Shown piece after piece: positions 35,747-44,146 of a stretch of DNA of 64,000 nt (position 1 is its first letter; every line of letters starts with the position of its first letter). The notes under the pieces were generated by a model, which ran no database searches, had not been told where the DNA came from, and was given only the letters and a program-made list of their open reading frames with translations. The DNA lies in the NCBI RefSeq assembly GCF_020982545.1, contig NZ_JAJKLK010000019.1:992001-1056000 (forward strand). The letters are read 5' to 3'. The translations under genes were made by a program, and so were the position numbers. The stretch is from Streptomyces sp. MNU76. GTDB lineage: Bacteria > Actinomycetota > Actinomycetes > Streptomycetales > Streptomycetaceae.

Positions 35747-35777
35747 CCCCGCGCCCCCAAGAAGATGGGGCGCGGGG
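35747..35777. terminator. Hairpin formed by an interspersed-repeat copy
   Basis: CCCCGCGCCCC and GGGGCGCGGGG form a perfect 11-bp stem around CAAGAAGAT, inside a copy of the interspersed repeat. It lies 15 nt past the end of the biotin carboxylase gene, so it is a likely terminator. Confidence 0.75.
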
Positions 35778-35791
35778 ATTTCACGTGCTGG

Positions 35792-37567
35792 TCAGTCCTT
35801 GATTTCGCAGATGGGGGCGCCCGAGGTGAGGGAGGCGCCGACCTCCGCGGTGAGGCCCTTGACGGTGCCGGAGCGGTGGGCGTTCAGCGGCTGCTCCATC
35901 TTCATGGCCTCCAGGACGACGATGAGATCGCCTTCCTTGACCTCCTGGCCCTCCTCGACGGCCACCTTGACGATGGTGCCCTGCATCGGAGAGGCGAGGG
36001 TGTCGCCGGAGGCCGCCGGGCCCGACTTCTTGGCCGCGCGGCGCTTCGGCTTCGCGCCGGCGGCGAGGCCGGTGCGGGCCAGGGTCATGCCCAGGGCGGC
36101 CGGGAGGGAGACCTCCAGGCGCTTGCCGCCGACCTCGACCACGATCGTCTCGCGGTCGGCGTCGTCGTCGGCCTCGGTGGTGTCGGCGGGGGCCGCGAAG
36201 GGCTTGATGTCGTTGACGAACTCGGTCTCGATCCAGCGGGTGTGGACCGTGAACGGGTCGCTGGAGCCGGTCAGTTCGGGAGCGAACGCCGGGTCCTTGA
36301 CCACCACGCGGTGGAAGGGGATCGCGGTGGCCATGCCCTCGACGGTGAACTCGTCCAGAGCGCGGGCCGCGCGCTGCAGGGCCTGCTGCCGGGTGGCACC
36401 GGTGACGATCAGCTTGGCCAGGAGGGAGTCCCACGCCGGGCCGATGACGCTGCCGGACTCCACGCCCGCGTCCAGGCGGACACCGGGGCCCGAGGGCGCG
36501 GTGAACGTGGTGACCGTGCCGGGCGCCGGAAGGAAGCCCCGGCCCGGGTCCTCGCCGTTGATGCGGAACTCGAAGGAATGGCCGCGCATCGGCGGGTCGT
36601 CGTAGCCCAGTTCCTCGCCGTCGGCGATACGGAACATCTCGCGGACCAGGTCGATGCCGGTGACCTCCTCGGTGACCGGGTGCTCCACCTGGAGGCGGGT
36701 GTTGACCTCCAGGAAGGAGATCGTGCCGTCCATGCCGACCAGGAACTCGACGGTGCCGGCGCCGACGTAGCCGGCCTCCTTGAGGATCGCCTTGGAGGCG
36801 GCGTACAGCTCGGCGTTCTGCGCCTCGGACAGGAAGGGGGCCGGGGCCTCCTCGACCAGTTTCTGGTGGCGGCGCTGGAGCGAGCAGTCACGGGTCGAGA
36901 CGACGACCACGTTGCCGTGCTGGTCCGCCAGGCACTGGGTCTCGACGTGACGGGGCTTGTCGAGGTAGCGCTCCACGAAGCACTCGCCCCGGCCGAAGGC
37001 GGCGACGGCCTCGCGCACGGCGGAGTCGTACAACTCGGGGACCTCTTCGAGGGTGCGGGCGACCTTCAGGCCGCGGCCGCCACCGCCGAAGGCGGCCTTG
37101 ATCGCGATCGGCAGCCCATGCTCCTTGGCGAAGGCCACGACCTCCTCGGCGCCCGAGACCGGGTCCGGGGTACCCGCGACCAGCGGGGCACCGGCGCGCT
37201 GGGCGATGTGACGGGCCGCCACCTTGTCACCCAGGTCCCGGATCGCCTGCGGCGGCGGGCCGATCCAGATCAGACCCGCGTCCAGGACCGCCTGCGCGAA
37301 CTCCGCGTTCTCCGAGAGGAACCCGTAGCCCGGGTGGACCGCGTCCGCGCCCGCGTCCTTCGCCGCCTGGAGGACCTTGCCCATGTCCAGGTAGCTGGTC
37401 GCCGGAGTGTCACCGCCCAACGCGAACGCCTCGTCCGCGGCGCGCACATGCAGCGCGTCCCGGTCCGGATCGGCGTACACGGCCACGCTCGCGATCCCGG
37501 CGTCCCGGCACGCCCGGGCGACGCGGACAGCGATTTCGCCTCGGTTGGCGATCAACACCTTGCGCAC
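35792..37567 (-). CDS. accA2: Acyl-CoA carboxylase alpha subunit (biotin carboxylase plus biotin carrier)
   Basis: This 591-residue protein combines biotin carboxylase and BCCP. The carboxylase part has RKVLIANRGEIAVRVARACRD, AAFGGGGRGLKV (ATP grasp), TRDCSLQRRHQKLVEEAPAP and FLEVNTRLQVEHPVTE. The carrier part carries the biotinyl lysine in VVLEAMKMEQPL near the C-terminus. It makes carboxybiotin for the beta subunit encoded at 39841, giving malonyl- or methylmalonyl-CoA. GTG 37567 follows AAGGAGAGGG; about 590 residues is the length of AccA2 in S. coelicolor. The symbol is by synteny. The 307-nt gap upstream (37568-37874) holds only the divergent promoters. Confidence 0.92.
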   Translation of the reverse strand: MRKVLIANRGEIAVRVARACRDAGIASVAVYADPDRDALHVRAADEAFALGGDTPATSYLDMGKVLQAAKDAGADAVHPGYGFLSENAEFAQAVLDAGLIWIGPPPQAIRDLGDKVAARHIAQRAGAPLVAGTPDPVSGAEEVVAFAKEHGLPIAIKAAFGGGGRGLKVARTLEEVPELYDSAVREAVAAFGRGECFVERYLDKPRHVETQCLADQHGNVVVVSTRDCSLQRRHQKLVEEAPAPFLSEAQNAELYAASKAILKEAGYVGAGTVEFLVGMDGTISFLEVNTRLQVEHPVTEEVTGIDLVREMFRIADGEELGYDDPPMRGHSFEFRINGEDPGRGFLPAPGTVTTFTAPSGPGVRLDAGVESGSVIGPAWDSLLAKLIVTGATRQQALQRAARALDEFTVEGMATAIPFHRVVVKDPAFAPELTGSSDPFTVHTRWIETEFVNDIKPFAAPADTTEADDDADRETIVVEVGGKRLEVSLPAALGMTLARTGLAAGAKPKRRAAKKSGPAASGDTLASPMQGTIVKVAVEEGQEVKEGDLIVVLEAMKMEQPLNAHRSGTVKGLTAEVGASLTSGAPICEIKD

Positions 37568-37874
37568 GATGGCTCCCTCTCCTTGAAACAAGCCGAGTTT
37601 AGGGACTGCCGACACGGCGTTTCGACCCGTCCACAATGGTGAGCTTGCCCACACGGAGCGTGCATCGAGGCTCACTCAACCCGCGAAATCCCTTGTCGCA
37701 CAGCATGGCGCAGGACTCCACGCGAAAACCCTAGCCCTCTGATGTGGTCAAGGTCTCTGTGCGGCCATGCTGCGGCCGGTTGGGTTTCTTTGTGGAGTCC
37801 CTACTAATGGCCCAACGATTCTTTGCTCTCGTGAGAACCCTTGTCCCGAGGTTTACCCGTTAGTAGCGTTCGCG

Positions 37875-38492
37875 ATGTCTCGAACACCTACCTGGGGTAA
37901 CGAGAGCGACTGGCGAGAGCGGAAGTGGGTGGGGCCGGTGATCCGCAGACCGGTGGCGGTACTGACGGCGATCGTGCTGTTCGTGGAAGGGCTCGGGATC
38001 GCCGGGGTCCAGTGGCTCCTCGGCACCGTCGTCGACCGGCAGAAGATGTCGCTCGCCGGGCTGGATTCCGGCGCGATGTCCGTCTCCACGAAGGCCGGGG
38101 GTGTCCTCTTCGGCCTCTACTTCGTCTTCTGCGGGGTCGTCGCGCTGCTCGTGGCGCTGCGCAACCGTCCCCCCGCCGGGCTCGGCAGGATCCTGCTCAT
38201 CAGCGTCGCCGTCGTGCACGGGCTGCTCGGGGCTCTCACCGTGGGGCTGGTCGGGTGGGGCGCGTTCGCGTTCATGATGGTGGTGCTGGGGCTGGTGCTG
38301 CTCACCCTGATGACGTACGACCGGCAGGACGGGGTCGCTGACGCCGGGCCAGGTGGGTCCGGGGCCGACGGGGTGCCGGGGTGCCGGGGTGCCGGGAGCA
38401 CCGGGGGCGGGGCCGGAGCAGGCCGCTCCGGCCGCGCCCGGCGCCTCGTGAGGGCTCGCGTCAGTCGGTGCGGGGTGTCCACAGGTCGGTGA
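37875..38492 (+). CDS. Four-helix membrane protein
   Basis: This membrane protein of about 205 residues has helices near AVLTAIVLFVEGLGIAGVQWLL, GVLFGLYFVFCGVVALLVAL, ILLISVAVVHGLLGALTVGLVGWG and AFMMVVLGLVLLTLM. After TYDRQDG the reading becomes Gly/Cys/Arg-rich and overlaps the maf gene by 32 bp. Another frame there gives VPGAPGAGPEQAAPAAPGAS and stops at 38452, which looks more natural; the change of frame would be in the GGTGCCGG repeats at 38372-38395. Function unknown. Confidence 0.75.
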   Translation: MSRTPTWGNESDWRERKWVGPVIRRPVAVLTAIVLFVEGLGIAGVQWLLGTVVDRQKMSLAGLDSGAMSVSTKAGGVLFGLYFVFCGVVALLVALRNRPPAGLGRILLISVAVVHGLLGALTVGLVGWGAFAFMMVVLGLVLLTLMTYDRQDGVADAGPGGSGADGVPGCRGAGSTGGGAGAGRSGRARRLVRARVSRCGVSTGR

Positions 38493-39084
38493 TGGACACG
38501 CCGAGCCGGGCCAGCAGGCGGCGGAGCAGGGGAAGGCTGATGCCGATGACGTTCCCGTGGTCGCCGTCGATGCCGTCGATGAACGGCGCCGAGCGGCCGT
38601 CGAGCGTGAACGCCCCCGCGACGTAGAGGGGTTCGCCCGAGGCCACGTACGCGGCGATCTCCTCGTCCGTGGGGTCGCCGAAATGGACGACCGTGGAAGC
38701 GGTCGCGGAGGTGTAGCGGCCGGTGGTGGTGTCGTAGACGCAGTGGCCCGTCTGGAGGGTGCCGGCACGGCCGCGCATGGACTTCCAGCGGGCGGTGGCC
38801 TCCTCGGCGTCGGCGGGCTTGCCGAGGGCCTCGCCGTCGAGGTCGAGGACCGAGTCGCAGCCGATGACGAGGGCGCCCTTGACCTCGGGCTTCGCGGCGA
38901 CGACGGAGGCCTTGGCCTCGGCGAGGGCCAGGGCCAGGTCGGCGGGGGTGGGCGCGGACACGGCGTCCTCGTCCACACCACTGACGATCACCTCGGGCGC
39001 GAGGCCGGCCTGGCGCAGGAGGTTGAGCCGGGCGGGGGACTGGGAGGCGAGGACCAGGCGACGGTGGGTGTGTGGGGCGGTCAT
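38461..39084 (-). CDS. maf: Maf-family nucleotide pyrophosphatase
   Basis: The 207-residue protein begins RRLVLASQSPARLNLLRQAGL, the Maf signature. It has IGCDSVLDLDGEALGKP with the catalytic Asp and GAFTLDGRSAPFIDGIDGD later. Maf proteins hydrolyse non-canonical or pyrimidine nucleoside triphosphates and so keep the nucleotide pool clean. ATG 39084 is chosen; the frame upstream is repeat-derived. It ends just inside the convergent membrane-protein reading frame. Synteny with the acyl-CoA carboxylase genes is conserved in Streptomyces. Confidence 0.92.
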   Translation of the reverse strand: MTAPHTHRRLVLASQSPARLNLLRQAGLAPEVIVSGVDEDAVSAPTPADLALALAEAKASVVAAKPEVKGALVIGCDSVLDLDGEALGKPADAEEATARWKSMRGRAGTLQTGHCVYDTTTGRYTSATASTVVHFGDPTDEEIAAYVASGEPLYVAGAFTLDGRSAPFIDGIDGDHGNVIGISLPLLRRLLARLGVSITDLWTPRTD

Positions 39085-39191
39085 GCGCTCAGGGTATTGC
39101 GTGGGTTGACGGGTGCGGGCCGGGTGGAGCGCGTTGTCGGGTGCGGGCTGAGCGGGGCGAGTGGGGTGCGTTGTCGGGTGCGGGTGGGTGG

Positions 39192-39228
39192 GGACTGGTC
39201 GCGCGGTTCCTCGCCCCCTGAGGGGTGC
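39192..39228. repeat. Interspersed repeat copy plus degenerate GGGTGCGGG repeats
   Basis: GACTGGTCGCGCGGTTCCTC is followed by GCCCCCTGAGGGG. The stretch before it, from 39100 to 39191, repeats GTTGTCGGGTGCGGG with decay. Together they fill most of the 319-nt gap between maf and the next gene; no gene is visible there. Confidence 0.6.
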
Positions 39229-39403
39229 GACTCGTCCGTCGGGTGCGGATGCGGGTGGGGCGGGGGCGCGGGGTGTCCGTCCTCGGAACGGCGCGGAATC
39301 GGTGGGCTGGAGAGTTCGACGAGTTGACGCGCCAACCGCTGCGGGCGGAGACCCCCGACACGCCCCCTTCTCGCCGTACGCGGCTCTCCCCACGGCGGGG
39401 TGC

Positions 39404-39532
39404 TCAGAGGATGCCCAGGACCAGCATCGCCAGGAGCATGGCGCAGGCCATGAGCACGCCGAGCCGCCGAAGCATGGCCTGCGTGTCGCGCAGTTCCTTC
39501 GGCGGCTCGTTCTCAGGGTCGGACCAGAGCAT
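39404..39532 (-). CDS. Small membrane protein, MmpB-like
   Basis: This 42-residue protein begins MLWSDPENEPPKELRDTQAM and ends with one membrane helix, LGVLMACAMLLAMLVLGIL. I associate this sequence with the conserved small protein called MmpB (morphogenic membrane protein B) of Streptomyces and Kitasatospora, but that name is from memory. ATG 39532 gives the conserved start; the upstream extension to 39631 is not convincing. It lies between maf and the carboxylase epsilon gene, all on one strand. Confidence 0.75.
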   Translation of the reverse strand: MLWSDPENEPPKELRDTQAMLRRLGVLMACAMLLAMLVLGIL

Positions 39533-39603
39533 GCTGCGATGGTGCGCCGCCCGCGGGCCGGGCGCCTGAGTACGCGTACTCAATTCGGTAGGCGAGGTTC
39601 CGC

Positions 39604-39813
39604 TCAGCCGGGCCAGTAGGTGCGGCTCCACGTGGTGGGGCCCGGGGCCGGCAGGCGGTGCGCGGCGATGCGGGACGGGTCGGACCAGGAGTCCCGGGGG
39701 GCGGGCGCGCCGGGCGGCTCGGTGGCCGCCGCCGCGGCGCGGGCGCGGACCACCGCCAGGGCGGCGGCCAGCTCCTCCGGGGTCGGGTTTCCGCGTACGA
39801 CCTTGATGGTCAT
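39604..39813 (-). CDS. pccE: Acyl-CoA carboxylase epsilon subunit
   Basis: This 69-residue protein begins MTIKVVRGNPTPEELAAALAVVRAR, the signature of the AccE/PccE epsilon subunit. The tail (APRDSWSDPSRIAAHRLPAPGPTTWSRTYWPG) is the usual Trp-containing end. It binds the carboxyltransferase beta subunit and raises complex activity. It starts 27 nt after the beta subunit gene ends, in one operon. Confidence 0.92.
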   Translation of the reverse strand: MTIKVVRGNPTPEELAAALAVVRARAAAAATEPPGAPAPRDSWSDPSRIAAHRLPAPGPTTWSRTYWPG

Positions 39814-39840
39814 GTCGGCTCCCAGCGGGGTTGGAGAGGG

Positions 39841-41439
39841 CTACAGGGGGATGTTGCCGTGCTTCTTGGGGGGCAGGGACTCACGCTTGGTGCGGAGTTG
39901 GCGCAGGCCGCGGACGAGGTGGCGGCGGGTCTCGGAGGGCGGGATGACGGCGTCGACGTAGCCGCGCTCGGCTGCCGTGTAGGGGTTGAGGAGGGTGTCC
40001 TCGTATTCCTGGATGAGGCGGGCGCGTACCGCTTCGCGTTCGTCGTCAGGGGCGGCGGCGATGGTGCGGCGGTGCAGGATGTTGACCGCGCCCTGGGCGC
40101 CCATGACGGCGATCTGGGCGGTGGGCCAGGCGAGGTTGAGGTCGGCGCCGAGGTGCTTGGAGCCCATGACGTCGTAGGCGCCGCCGAAGGCCTTGCGGGT
40201 GATGACGGTGATGAGAGGGACGGTGGCCTCGGCGTAGGCGTAGATGAGCTTGGCGCCGCGGCGGATGATCCCTTCGTGTTCCTGGCCGACGCCCGGGAGG
40301 AAGCCGGGGACGTCGACGAAGGTCAGCACGGGGACGTTGAAGGCGTCGCAGGTGCGCACGAAGCGGGCCGCCTTCTCGGAGGCGTCGATGTCCAGGCAGC
40401 CGGCGAACTGCATCGGCTGGTTGGCGACGATGCCCACGGGGTGGCCCTCGACACGGCCGAAGCCGGTGAGGATGTTCGGCGCGAAGAGCGCCTGGGTCTC
40501 GAAGAACTCCGCGTCGTCCAGGACGTGTTCGACGACCGTGTGCATGTCGTAGGGCTGGTTGGCGCTGTCCGGGACGAGGGTGTCGAGTTCGCGGTCCTCG
40601 TCGGTGAGGGTGAGGTCCGCGTGCTCGGGGAACGCCGGGGGCTCGCTGAGGTTGTTCGAGGGGAGGTAGGAGAGGAGCTGCTTGACGTATTCGATGGCGT
40701 CCTTTTCGTCGCCGGCCATGTGGTGGGCGACGCCTGAGGTGGCGTTGTGGGTGCGGGCGCCGCCGAGCTCCTCGAAGCCGACGTCCTCGCCGGTGACCGT
40801 CTTGATGACGTCCGGGCCGGTGATGAACATGTGCGAGGTCTGGTCGACCATGACCGTGAAGTCGGTGATCGCGGGGGAGTACACCGCTCCGCCCGCGCAG
40901 GGGCCGACGACGAGGCTGATCTGGGGGATCACGCCGCTCGCGTGGGTGTTGCGGCGGAAGATCTCGCCGTACATGCCGAGGGCCATGACGCCCTCCTGGA
41001 TGCGGGCGCCGCCGGAGTCGTTGATGCCGATGACCGGACAGCCGGTCTTGAGGGCGAAGTCCATGGCTTTCATGATTTTTTGGCCGAAGACCTCGCCGAG
41101 CGAGCCGCCGAGGACGGTGAAGTCCTGGGAGAAGACGGCTACCGGGCGGCCGTCGACCGTGCCGTAGCCGGTGACGACGCCGTCGCCGTAGGGGCGGTTG
41201 TTCTCCATGCCGAAGTCGGTGGAGCGGTGCCGGGCGAACTCGTCGAACTCCACGAAGGAGTCCTCGTCGAGGAGCAGCTCGATCCGCTCACGGGCCGTCA
41301 ACTTGCCCTTGGCGTGCTGCTTCTCCACCGCGCGCTCGGAGCCGGCGTGCGTCGCCTCGTGGATACGGCGCTGCAGATCCGCGAGCTTCCCCGCGGTCGT
41401 GTGAATGTCGATGCTTGCTGGCTCTACCGGCTCGGACAT
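39841..41439 (-). CDS. pccB: Propionyl-/acetyl-CoA carboxylase beta subunit (carboxyltransferase)
   Basis: This 532-residue carboxyltransferase moves CO2 from carboxybiotin to propionyl-CoA or acetyl-CoA. It has GGSLGEVFGQKIMKAMDFA, NDSGGARIQEGVMALG and VVGPCAGGAVYSPAITDF in the N-half. VDVPGFLPGVGQEHEGIIRRGAKL and ITRKAFGGAYDVMGSKHLGAD lie in the C-half. Asp423 in AYDVM corresponds to Asp422 of S. coelicolor PccB, the residue that sets propionyl-CoA preference. It is divergent from birA, whose product biotinylates the alpha subunit. The 302-nt gap (41440-41741) holds both promoters. Confidence 0.94.
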   Translation of the reverse strand: MSEPVEPASIDIHTTAGKLADLQRRIHEATHAGSERAVEKQHAKGKLTARERIELLLDEDSFVEFDEFARHRSTDFGMENNRPYGDGVVTGYGTVDGRPVAVFSQDFTVLGGSLGEVFGQKIMKAMDFALKTGCPVIGINDSGGARIQEGVMALGMYGEIFRRNTHASGVIPQISLVVGPCAGGAVYSPAITDFTVMVDQTSHMFITGPDVIKTVTGEDVGFEELGGARTHNATSGVAHHMAGDEKDAIEYVKQLLSYLPSNNLSEPPAFPEHADLTLTDEDRELDTLVPDSANQPYDMHTVVEHVLDDAEFFETQALFAPNILTGFGRVEGHPVGIVANQPMQFAGCLDIDASEKAARFVRTCDAFNVPVLTFVDVPGFLPGVGQEHEGIIRRGAKLIYAYAEATVPLITVITRKAFGGAYDVMGSKHLGADLNLAWPTAQIAVMGAQGAVNILHRRTIAAAPDDEREAVRARLIQEYEDTLLNPYTAAERGYVDAVIPPSETRRHLVRGLRQLRTKRESLPPKKHGNIPL

Positions 41440-41741
41440 CGGGGTGCGGCTCCCTGCCTGCTCATGGTGACGTGAGGGATCAGTCAGTACGTGCTGCGCG
41501 GTGCGTGCTCATAAGTGGATGCGGTTACTCATCCGTAGCGTAGTGCTGCGCACAGCGTTCGGCAGTGCGGCGTTTACCACACTCCTGGCCCCTTCCGCTC
41601 GCACGATCGGGGCGTCGCGGCGGGACACGTCGGAGGGTGACATCACGAGAGTGGTCGAGCGCCCGTGAACCTCGGCTCGTCAGGGCCTGGAATCCGTCCC
41701 CTTCTCGCGGGGCGGAGGATGTCAAACCTAGGGTGGGTTGC

Positions 41742-42625
41742 ATGACGAACCCACCAGGTGCACAAGGTGACCCGTCCAGCGGACCGGGTGAGCCGAGGTC
41801 GGACCGCTGGTCCGACCTCGACCGGCCGCCCCTCAACTCCGCCTCCCTGCGCCGGGCCCTGGTCCGGGAGGGCGGGCTGTGGAGTTCCCTGGACGTGGTG
41901 CCCGTGATCGGTTCCACCAACACCGATCTCGCGGGGCGGGCCGACCGGCTTCCCGAGGGCGCGGTGCTCGTCGCCGAGGAGCAGAACGCGGGCCGGGGGC
42001 GGCTCGACCGCGTCTGGACCGCGCCGCCGCGTTCCGGTCTGTTCCTCTCCGTCCTCCTCAAGCCGACCGAGGTGCCCGTACGGCACTGGGGCTGGCTGCC
42101 GCTCCTCACCGGGGTCGCCGTCGCGACCGGGCTGTCCCGGGCCGCCGGGGTCGACACGGCGCTCAAGTGGCCCAACGACCTGCTGGTGACCGTGGGGGGC
42201 GAGGAGCGCAAGGCCGGCGGGATCCTCGCGGAGCGGGCGGGCTCGGAGGGTGTCGTGATCGGGATCGGCATCAACGTCAGCCTGCGCGAGGAGGAGCTGC
42301 CGGTGCCCGCGGCGGGGTCGCTGGCGCTCGCCGGCGCCGTGAGAACGGACCGTGATCCGCTGCTGCGGGCCGTGCTGCGGTCGCTGGAGGAGTGGTACGG
42401 GCGGTGGCGGGCGGCCGGGGGTGATCCGTCCGCGAGCGGGCTCCAGGAGACCTATGCCGCGGGGTGCGCGACGCTGGGCGCACCGTGCGGGCCGAGCTGC
42501 CCGGGGATCGGTCGGTGGTGGGGAGGCCGTGGCCGTGGACGGGGACGGCGGCTCGTCATCGCCACGGAGGACGGGGTGCAGGAGCCGGTGGGGGCGGGGA
42601 CATCGTGCACTTGCGGCCTGTGTGA
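41742..42625 (+). pseudogene. birA: Biotin-protein ligase, C-terminal domain scrambled by four one-base losses
   Basis: The N-terminal 240 residues form a normal biotin ligase: VVPVIGSTNTDLAGRAD, EEQNAGRGRLDRVWTAPP (biotin loop), LKWPNDLLV and KAGGILAE. The C-terminal domain should read TLGRTVRAELPGDRSVVGEAV, DGDGRLVIATEDGVQEPVGAGDIVHLRPV and stop at 42623-42625. Instead single G losses at 42477-42479, 42530-42533, 42547-42548 and 42597-42599 shift the frame. The first three cancel; the fourth misses the stop, and an open frame runs to 42863. As biotinylation is needed for acyl-CoA carboxylase, sequencing error in G-runs is most likely. Confidence 0.88.
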
Positions 42626-42633
42626 CGGGCTGC

Positions 42634-42685
42634 TGTGGGACCCGTGCGGCCTGTGGGACCGGTGCGGCCTGTGGGACCGGTGCGT
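42634..42685. repeat. Tandem repeat, 18-bp unit, about three copies
   Basis: TGTGGGACCGGTGCGGCC or a one-base variant starts at 42634, 42652 and 42670. It follows the intended birA stop. The rest of the 351-nt gap before the cyclase gene has no visible gene; TAGAGT near 42923 may be a -10 box. Confidence 0.8.
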
Positions 42686-42976
42686 GTTGGGGTGCTGGGA
42701 GGTGTGGCTGGTGAGGGCTGGGAACTCGGGGGTGGTGCTGGGTGAGGCGGGTTTCGCTCACCGGCATTTGCCGGGTACCGCCTGCGCCCACCCGTGCCGC
42801 CCCAGCGGCACGACTGCCCGCAGCAGTATGGGCATGACCGCCCGCTGTGGCGTCGGGCGGTGATGACGGAGGGCGTCCACCAGCGGCCCCACCTGACGGA
42901 GTGAGCTGGCGCACACCTGCCGTAGAGTTGAGGCCGGTCGAGTACGTGACCGCGGGAGATCGGAAGGGCAGCAGGA

Positions 42977-44131
42977 GTGAGCGTCGAGGACACGGGCTCC
43001 GGCACGAACGCGGATGGCCGCGTGGAGCCGCCCCCTCTCTCGGCTTCGCTCGAGCGGGGCGAGCCCCACGACGTGGACGCCGGCGAGGAGGACCCTCTGG
43101 CGCTGCGGCTCGAAGGGCTGATCCTCGGTGCCGAGCGCCGGTACACCCCTTTTCAGGCGGCACGCAGCGCCGGTGTCTCCATGGAGCTGGCGTCCCGTTT
43201 CTGGCGGGCCATGGGCTTCGCGGACATCGGTCAGGCCAAGGCGCTGACCGAGGCCGACGTACTCGCGCTGCGGCGCCTGGCCGGTCTCGTCGAGGCGGGG
43301 CTGCTGAGTGAGGCCATGGCGGTGCAGGTGGCCCGTTCGACCGGGCAGACCACGGCACGGCTGGCCGAGTGGCAGATCGACTCCTTCCTGGAGGGGCTGA
43401 CCGAGCCGCCGGAGCCGGGGATGACCCGGACCGAGGTGACGTATCCGCTGATCGAGCTGTTGCTCCCGGAGCTGGAGGAGTTCCTCGTCTACGTCTGGAG
43501 GCGTCAGCTCGCCGCCGCCACCGGGCGGGTCGTGCAGGCCGCGGACGACGAGGAGATGGTCGACCGGCGCCTCGCGGTCTGCTTCGCGGATCTCGTGGGG
43601 TTCACGCGGCTGACCCGTCGGATGGAGGAGGAGGAGCTCGGCGAGCTGGTCGAGGCCTTCGAGACCACGGCGGCGGACCTGGTGGCGGCGAACGGGGGGC
43701 GGCTCATCAAGACCCTCGGTGACGAGGTCCTGTACGCCACGGACGACGCCGGTGTCGCCGCCGAGATCGCTCTGCGTCTCATCGAGACCATGGCCAACGA
43801 CGAGACCATGCCCGAGCTGCGCGTCGGCATGGCCTTCGGCACGGTGACGACGCGGATGGGTGACGTCTTCGGGTCCACCGTGAACCTCGCGAGCCGGCTC
43901 ACCTCGATAGCGCCGAAGGACGCGGTCCTCGTCGACGGTGCCTTCGCCGAGGAGCTGATCCGTACGGGCGAGGCGCCCGCCTCCGAGGCCGAGGCCGCCG
44001 AGGCCGCGGCCGCCGCGGAGAAGGAGGGCGAGGAACCGCCCACGTACCGCTTCGCCCTCCAGCCGATGTGGCAACGCCCTGTGCGCGGGCTGGGCGTGGT
44101 CCAGCCGTGGCTGCTCACGCGGCGTGGCTGA
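42977..44131 (+). CDS. cya: Adenylate cyclase, class III
   Basis: This 384-residue protein makes cyclic AMP. A helical N-terminal region (RYTPFQAARSAGVSMELASRFWRAMGFADIG) precedes a class III catalytic domain from about residue 190: VCFADLVGFTRLTRRM (first metal Asp), IKTLGDEVLYATDD (second metal Asp), MAFGTVTTRMGDVFGSTVNLASRL. A Glu/Ala-rich tail follows. GTG 42977 overlaps its own AGGAGTG ribosome region, so an upstream AAGGGCAGCAGG may serve. No membrane helix is seen. The place next to birA matches the single cya gene of S. coelicolor, needed for germination. Confidence 0.93.
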   Translation: MSVEDTGSGTNADGRVEPPPLSASLERGEPHDVDAGEEDPLALRLEGLILGAERRYTPFQAARSAGVSMELASRFWRAMGFADIGQAKALTEADVLALRRLAGLVEAGLLSEAMAVQVARSTGQTTARLAEWQIDSFLEGLTEPPEPGMTRTEVTYPLIELLLPELEEFLVYVWRRQLAAATGRVVQAADDEEMVDRRLAVCFADLVGFTRLTRRMEEEELGELVEAFETTAADLVAANGGRLIKTLGDEVLYATDDAGVAAEIALRLIETMANDETMPELRVGMAFGTVTTRMGDVFGSTVNLASRLTSIAPKDAVLVDGAFAEELIRTGEAPASEAEAAEAAAAAEKEGEEPPTYRFALQPMWQRPVRGLGVVQPWLLTRRG

Positions 44132-44146
44132 TGTCCGCCACCTCCG

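Noticed and set aside
41565..42863. BirA as an unbroken 374-residue protein ending at 42863
   Set aside because: The last 80 residues are Cys/Trp/Gly-rich repeat translation, and the family C-terminal domain is recovered only by restoring four G residues.
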